Source of the DNA: Inia geoffrensis
Taxonomy: Eukaryota > Chordata > Mammalia > Artiodactyla > Iniidae
NCBI GenBank assembly: GCA_036417435.1
Contig: CM070901.1
Coordinates: 9,770,001 to 9,834,000 of the forward strand
Length of the DNA stretch: 64,000 bases
Direction of reading: 5' to 3'
The translations under genes were made by a program, and so were the position numbers. Positions 61,263 through 64,000 of this stretch are shown piece after piece. The notes beneath the pieces are model-generated. The model was not told the DNA's origin. It saw only the letters and a program-made list of their open reading frames with translations, and did no database searches. Numbering within the stretch: position 1 is the stretch's first letter; every line of letters begins with the position of its first letter.

Positions 61263-61862
61263 TCAACGAAATTGAATTAAGCCTGCATTTAACACAATTC
61301 TTTTAATATGGAACACAGAAGTAGAGCTACAGAAGTATTTGTTTACCATTTTTGTTTTTGATTTAAGAGCCAAATGATAGGCTAAGTCATGTATCCAGAA
61401 GGATATTTTCTGAAATATCTTTGCTAGTTGTGTTATGTGTTCAAAGGGCTTAGAAGAGCCAAGCTGAACTGGGCTTCTCAGGACACTTATTATATTATCC
61501 CACCAACAAGGAGGCACTGAATACCCACTGTGCATCTATTTCTGAGAAAGAAAACAAAGAAATATAAGCTTACCTCTTCCTTCAAGGAAGCAGCAGTTGG
61601 AGAGAAGTGACCCATGCATGAGGGACCACAAAGCATTACAAAATAGTATAGTATGAAGAACTAAGCCATTTAATGAATTAAAATCCCTATGTAGAAAAAC
61701 CCAACACAAATTGTTTCTCTTGTTATCAAGGAGAGTAGCAAGGACTTTTGTAAACCAGAGGTGGAAAACTGGCTGCCTGCAGGTAGAGCTGCAGACTTGT
61801 TTTGTTTTTGCCTGCACTGTGTTATAAAAGAATGGATCGGTATTTAAATATTGAAGATTTTT
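61263..61862. other. Unassigned sequence
   Basis: No gene. Two adjacent minus-strand ORFs (61535-61263 and 61817-61536) are of random composition. Confidence 0.35.
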
Positions 61863-62077
61863 TTTTTTTTTTAATTATTTATTTATTTATACGCGGGCCT
61901 CTCACTGCTGTGGCCTCTCCCATTGCGGAGCACAGGCTCCGGACGCGCAGGCTCAGCGGCCATGGCCCACGGGCCCAGCCGCCCCGCGGCACGTGGGATC
62001 CTCCCGGACCGGGGCACGAACCCGTGTCCCCTGCATCGGCAGGCGGACTCTCAACCACCGCGCCACCAGGGAAGCCC
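61863..62077 (-). mobile_element. CHR-type SINE, copy 7
   Basis: A complete CHR copy with head at right and an A-rich tail including ATTT repeats (61873-61890). The perfect 18-bp duplication taaatattgaagattttt lies at 61845-61862 and 62078-62095. The body keeps many CpGs, pointing to a young insertion. Confidence 0.97.
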
Positions 62078-62286
62078 TAAATATTGAAGATTTTTGACTA
62101 AAAATATTTTTATTGCTTCTCTTGGAAAATAATTTCATAAAATCTGGCATCTTTGGATCGGCTTTTATTTTTATTTTTTTTTAGAAATGACCAGTGGCTG
62201 TCACTTTTAGGGGTACTGATGCTTTCATATTTTTATTAATTTTTGTTAACTTTCCTTGACAGCGTCTGATTTTACTGCTCTGGTGC

Positions 62287-62851
62287 TGTAGGGGAGCAAA
62301 ATTTGCCACCTCAAAATATGTCTCTTTGGTCTGAGGTTTATTTTAGGCTGATTATTTTTTGTGAAACAGAAGACTTAGTAAGTCTTTTTTTTTAACCTCC
62401 CCCTTAGCTGCCTAAAAGAATCTAGATAAAGGGTCTGTTCCTGGAATAGAGCTAACACCAGAGATATCTGCAAGGACTATGGGCTAAGAATGATGGGGGA
62501 AACTCAGCAGGGCCTAGAGATCAGAGTCCACTTTGACCTGTTGTCTCTGTCTACAAGGCCCAGCAAACATTTGTTTACTAAACATTTGCTCCATGTGAAT
62601 TGCCTTTCTGTCCTTTGAAGTCCCAAACCACTAGCCCTGACATCCACTTTTGTCTTTAGCTGAAGATGGTTTTGAAAGTGAGGGTTTAGGCCATTTTGGT
62701 AAGCTACTCAGTTTTGCTGGTTCTCTCCCATGTATACATGTTATTAAACTTTAGTGTGATTTTCTCATGTTAATCTGTCTCATATCAATTTACTTCTTAG
62801 ACCAGCGAGAAGAACTTACAAGGGCAGAGGAAAATTTTTTCCTCTACAACA
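62287..62851 (+). mobile_element. Solo ERV LTR (class I-like)
   Basis: The unit starts tgtaggggagc and ends cctctacaaca, a TG...CA structure with short inverted ends (tgtagg/cctaca-like). It is flanked by a 4-bp duplication, gtgc (62283-62286; 62852-62855), the length usual for class I ERVs. 'catgttattaaactttagtg' near 62737 may hold the polyadenylation signal. No internal viral sequence is adjacent. Confidence 0.8.
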
Positions 62852-63032
62852 GTGCGTACATACAAAATGTGTCTCCAGACTCTAATATTTCATTTGATAT
62901 TTTTGAATACAAAAGACAGGGATAAGAGGGTCTACTATTTTGGAACAGCTAGAGCAATGAGGTTTTTAGGAAGGTGGGTTTTTAAAAGTAGAGTGGGCAT
63001 TATGTCACTGAATGCAAGTTCGAGTGCTAACA

Positions 63033-63496
63033 CACAGTGAGGACAAACAAACCAAAACATCACAGTTTGCAGCAGAGAATGGTTTATTTCAGGGCCAAGC
63101 AAGGAGAACAGGTGGCTCATGCTCAAAAGACCCAAACTTCCTGATGGTTTTCAGGGACAAGTTTTTATGGGCAAAATTTGGGGTGAAGGCTGCAGGGTGT
63201 ATGACTTTCTTCTGATTGGTTGGTGAGGTAACAGGGTGGCGTTCCAGGAATCTTGTGCTCAGCCTGAAGTTACCATCCTTCACCAGGGTGGGGGCCTTAG
63301 TTCCTACAGAAGAACTCAAGAATATTGTTATGTATATCCTTTGAGGAGGAAACAGATCCCTGACCCATAGCTGCGCTGTTGTTTCTTGATTGCTCCTCCT
63401 TTGTTTCTGCATTTATTCACTTCCCTGATTAGCAACTGTTTGAATCTGCCCTAAGGTATTCAGGAAGGTCTAGGAGGCTGAAACCTTTTTCCTACA
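63033..63496 (-). mobile_element. ERV LTR, left arm of an inverted LTR pair
   Basis: Sense is minus: it begins tgtaggaaaaagg at 63496 and runs to 'tttgtttgtcctcactgtg' near 63035. It matches the plus-strand copy at 63500-63985 along its length ('gaactaaggcccccaccctgg', 'ggatggtaacttcaggctga', 'gcatgagccacc', 'caccaaccaat'-like box). The last part of U5 is missing. The ORFs on it are incidental. Confidence 0.85.
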
Positions 63497-63499
63497 AGC

Positions 63500-63985
63500 A
63501 AAACCTTTTTCCTTTCCTTGAGTTCCAAAGGGTAGATTCAAACAGTTACTAGTTAGAGGAGTGAGGGAATGCAGAAACAAAGGAAAGGCAGTCAAGAAAC
63601 AGTACTGTAGCAATGTGACAGGGTCCTGGTTCTCCCTCAAGGGATACACATAACAAAATATTTTTGAGCTCTACAAGAACTAAGGCCCCCACCCTGGTGA
63701 AGGATGGTAACTTCAGGCTGAACACAAGATTCCTGGAACACCACCCTGTTACCTCGCCACCAACCAATGAGAAGAAAATCACACACAACCTACTGCCTTC
63801 ACTCCAAATTTTGCTCATGAAAACTCTCCCCTGAGAACCATCAGGGAGTTCAGGTCTTTTGAGCATGAGCCACCCATTCTCCTTGCTTGGCCCTTGCAAT
63901 AAATCTTTCTCTGCTCCAAACTCTGGCATTTTGGTTTGTTTGGCCTCACTGTGCATCTGACCAGGGACTTGGTTTCGATAACAAG
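63500..63985 (+). mobile_element. ERV LTR, right arm of an inverted LTR pair
   Basis: This plus-strand copy contains a CCAAT-type box 'accaaccaatgag' (63760), an aataaa at 63898-63903 and the U5 end 'ggtttgtttggcctcactgtgc' continuing to 'gacttggtttcgataaca'. The left end lacks the tgtaggaaaaagg start and is joined through an A/T-C-rich stretch to the inverted arm. A minus ORF of 135 codons (63956-63549) is LTR sequence, not a gene. Confidence 0.85.
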
Positions 63986-64000
63986 GTACATTTGTCTATA

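Noticed and set aside
63549..63956. 135-codon minus-strand ORF near the right edge
   Set aside because: It is antisense to an ERV LTR; no retroviral protein domain is encoded.
1..64000. CRISPR arrays, operons, riboswitches and other prokaryotic features
   Set aside because: The window is mammalian genomic DNA; no regularly spaced repeat array or operon-like gene order exists.

Overview
The window is nuclear DNA from a cetacean. Seven copies of a short tRNA-derived SINE match the cetacean CHR type (a head beginning gcttccctggtggcgcag and a GC-rich body), most with exact target-site duplications. A longer, older copy of the same SINE superfamily and cetartiodactyl-type L1 3' ends are also present. 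The DNA is AT-rich and CpG-poor. I find no protein-coding exon with recognisable conserved coding sequence, and no tRNA, rRNA or snRNA gene. It reads as intergenic or deep intronic sequence built mostly from transposable elements of different ages.

Layout. 0-13 kb: an ERVL/MaLR-type LTR, a MIR, an old L1 carrying the long SINE, and a young 5'-truncated L1 that landed inside a MIR (8316-8890). 13-25 kb: a probable hAT-type relic, TA and CA microsatellites, several minus-strand L1M segments (14.5-16, 19.4-19.7, 20.6-22.1 and 22.7-24.2 kb) with two CHR SINEs, then a plus-strand segment resembling an old L1 5' UTR. 25.7-26.6 kb: the one clear gene-derived feature, a processed pseudogene of BNIP3 on the minus strand, with a lost start codon, an in-frame stop and a broken membrane segment. 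27-40 kb: three CHR SINEs, L1 3' ends, a minus-strand MaLR-type LTR, MIRs and an ancient DNA-transposon relic. 40-46 kb: an L1 insertion whose order suggests a 3' transduction (41704-42251), and MaLR-type LTRs, one interrupted by a SINE. 48-51.5 kb: an ERV LTR with a 46-bp triplication and a second partial LTR, then an L2 split by a 1.44-kb hAT-Charlie-like transposon. 52.2-52.6 kb: an unidentified polyadenylated retrocopy-like unit with a 69-codon ORF that has a signal-peptide-like start. 53.6-64 kb: further LTRs, a CHR SINE, a solo ERV LTR with a 4-bp duplication, and a closely spaced inverted pair of ERV LTRs at the right edge.

No set of genes works together here. The main information is insertion history: nesting order (L1 in MIR, SINE in L1M, SINE in LTR, hAT in L2), target-site duplications and one dead retrocopy. 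Repeat family names were assigned from memory of consensus features without a database search, so superfamily calls are firmer than subfamily calls.
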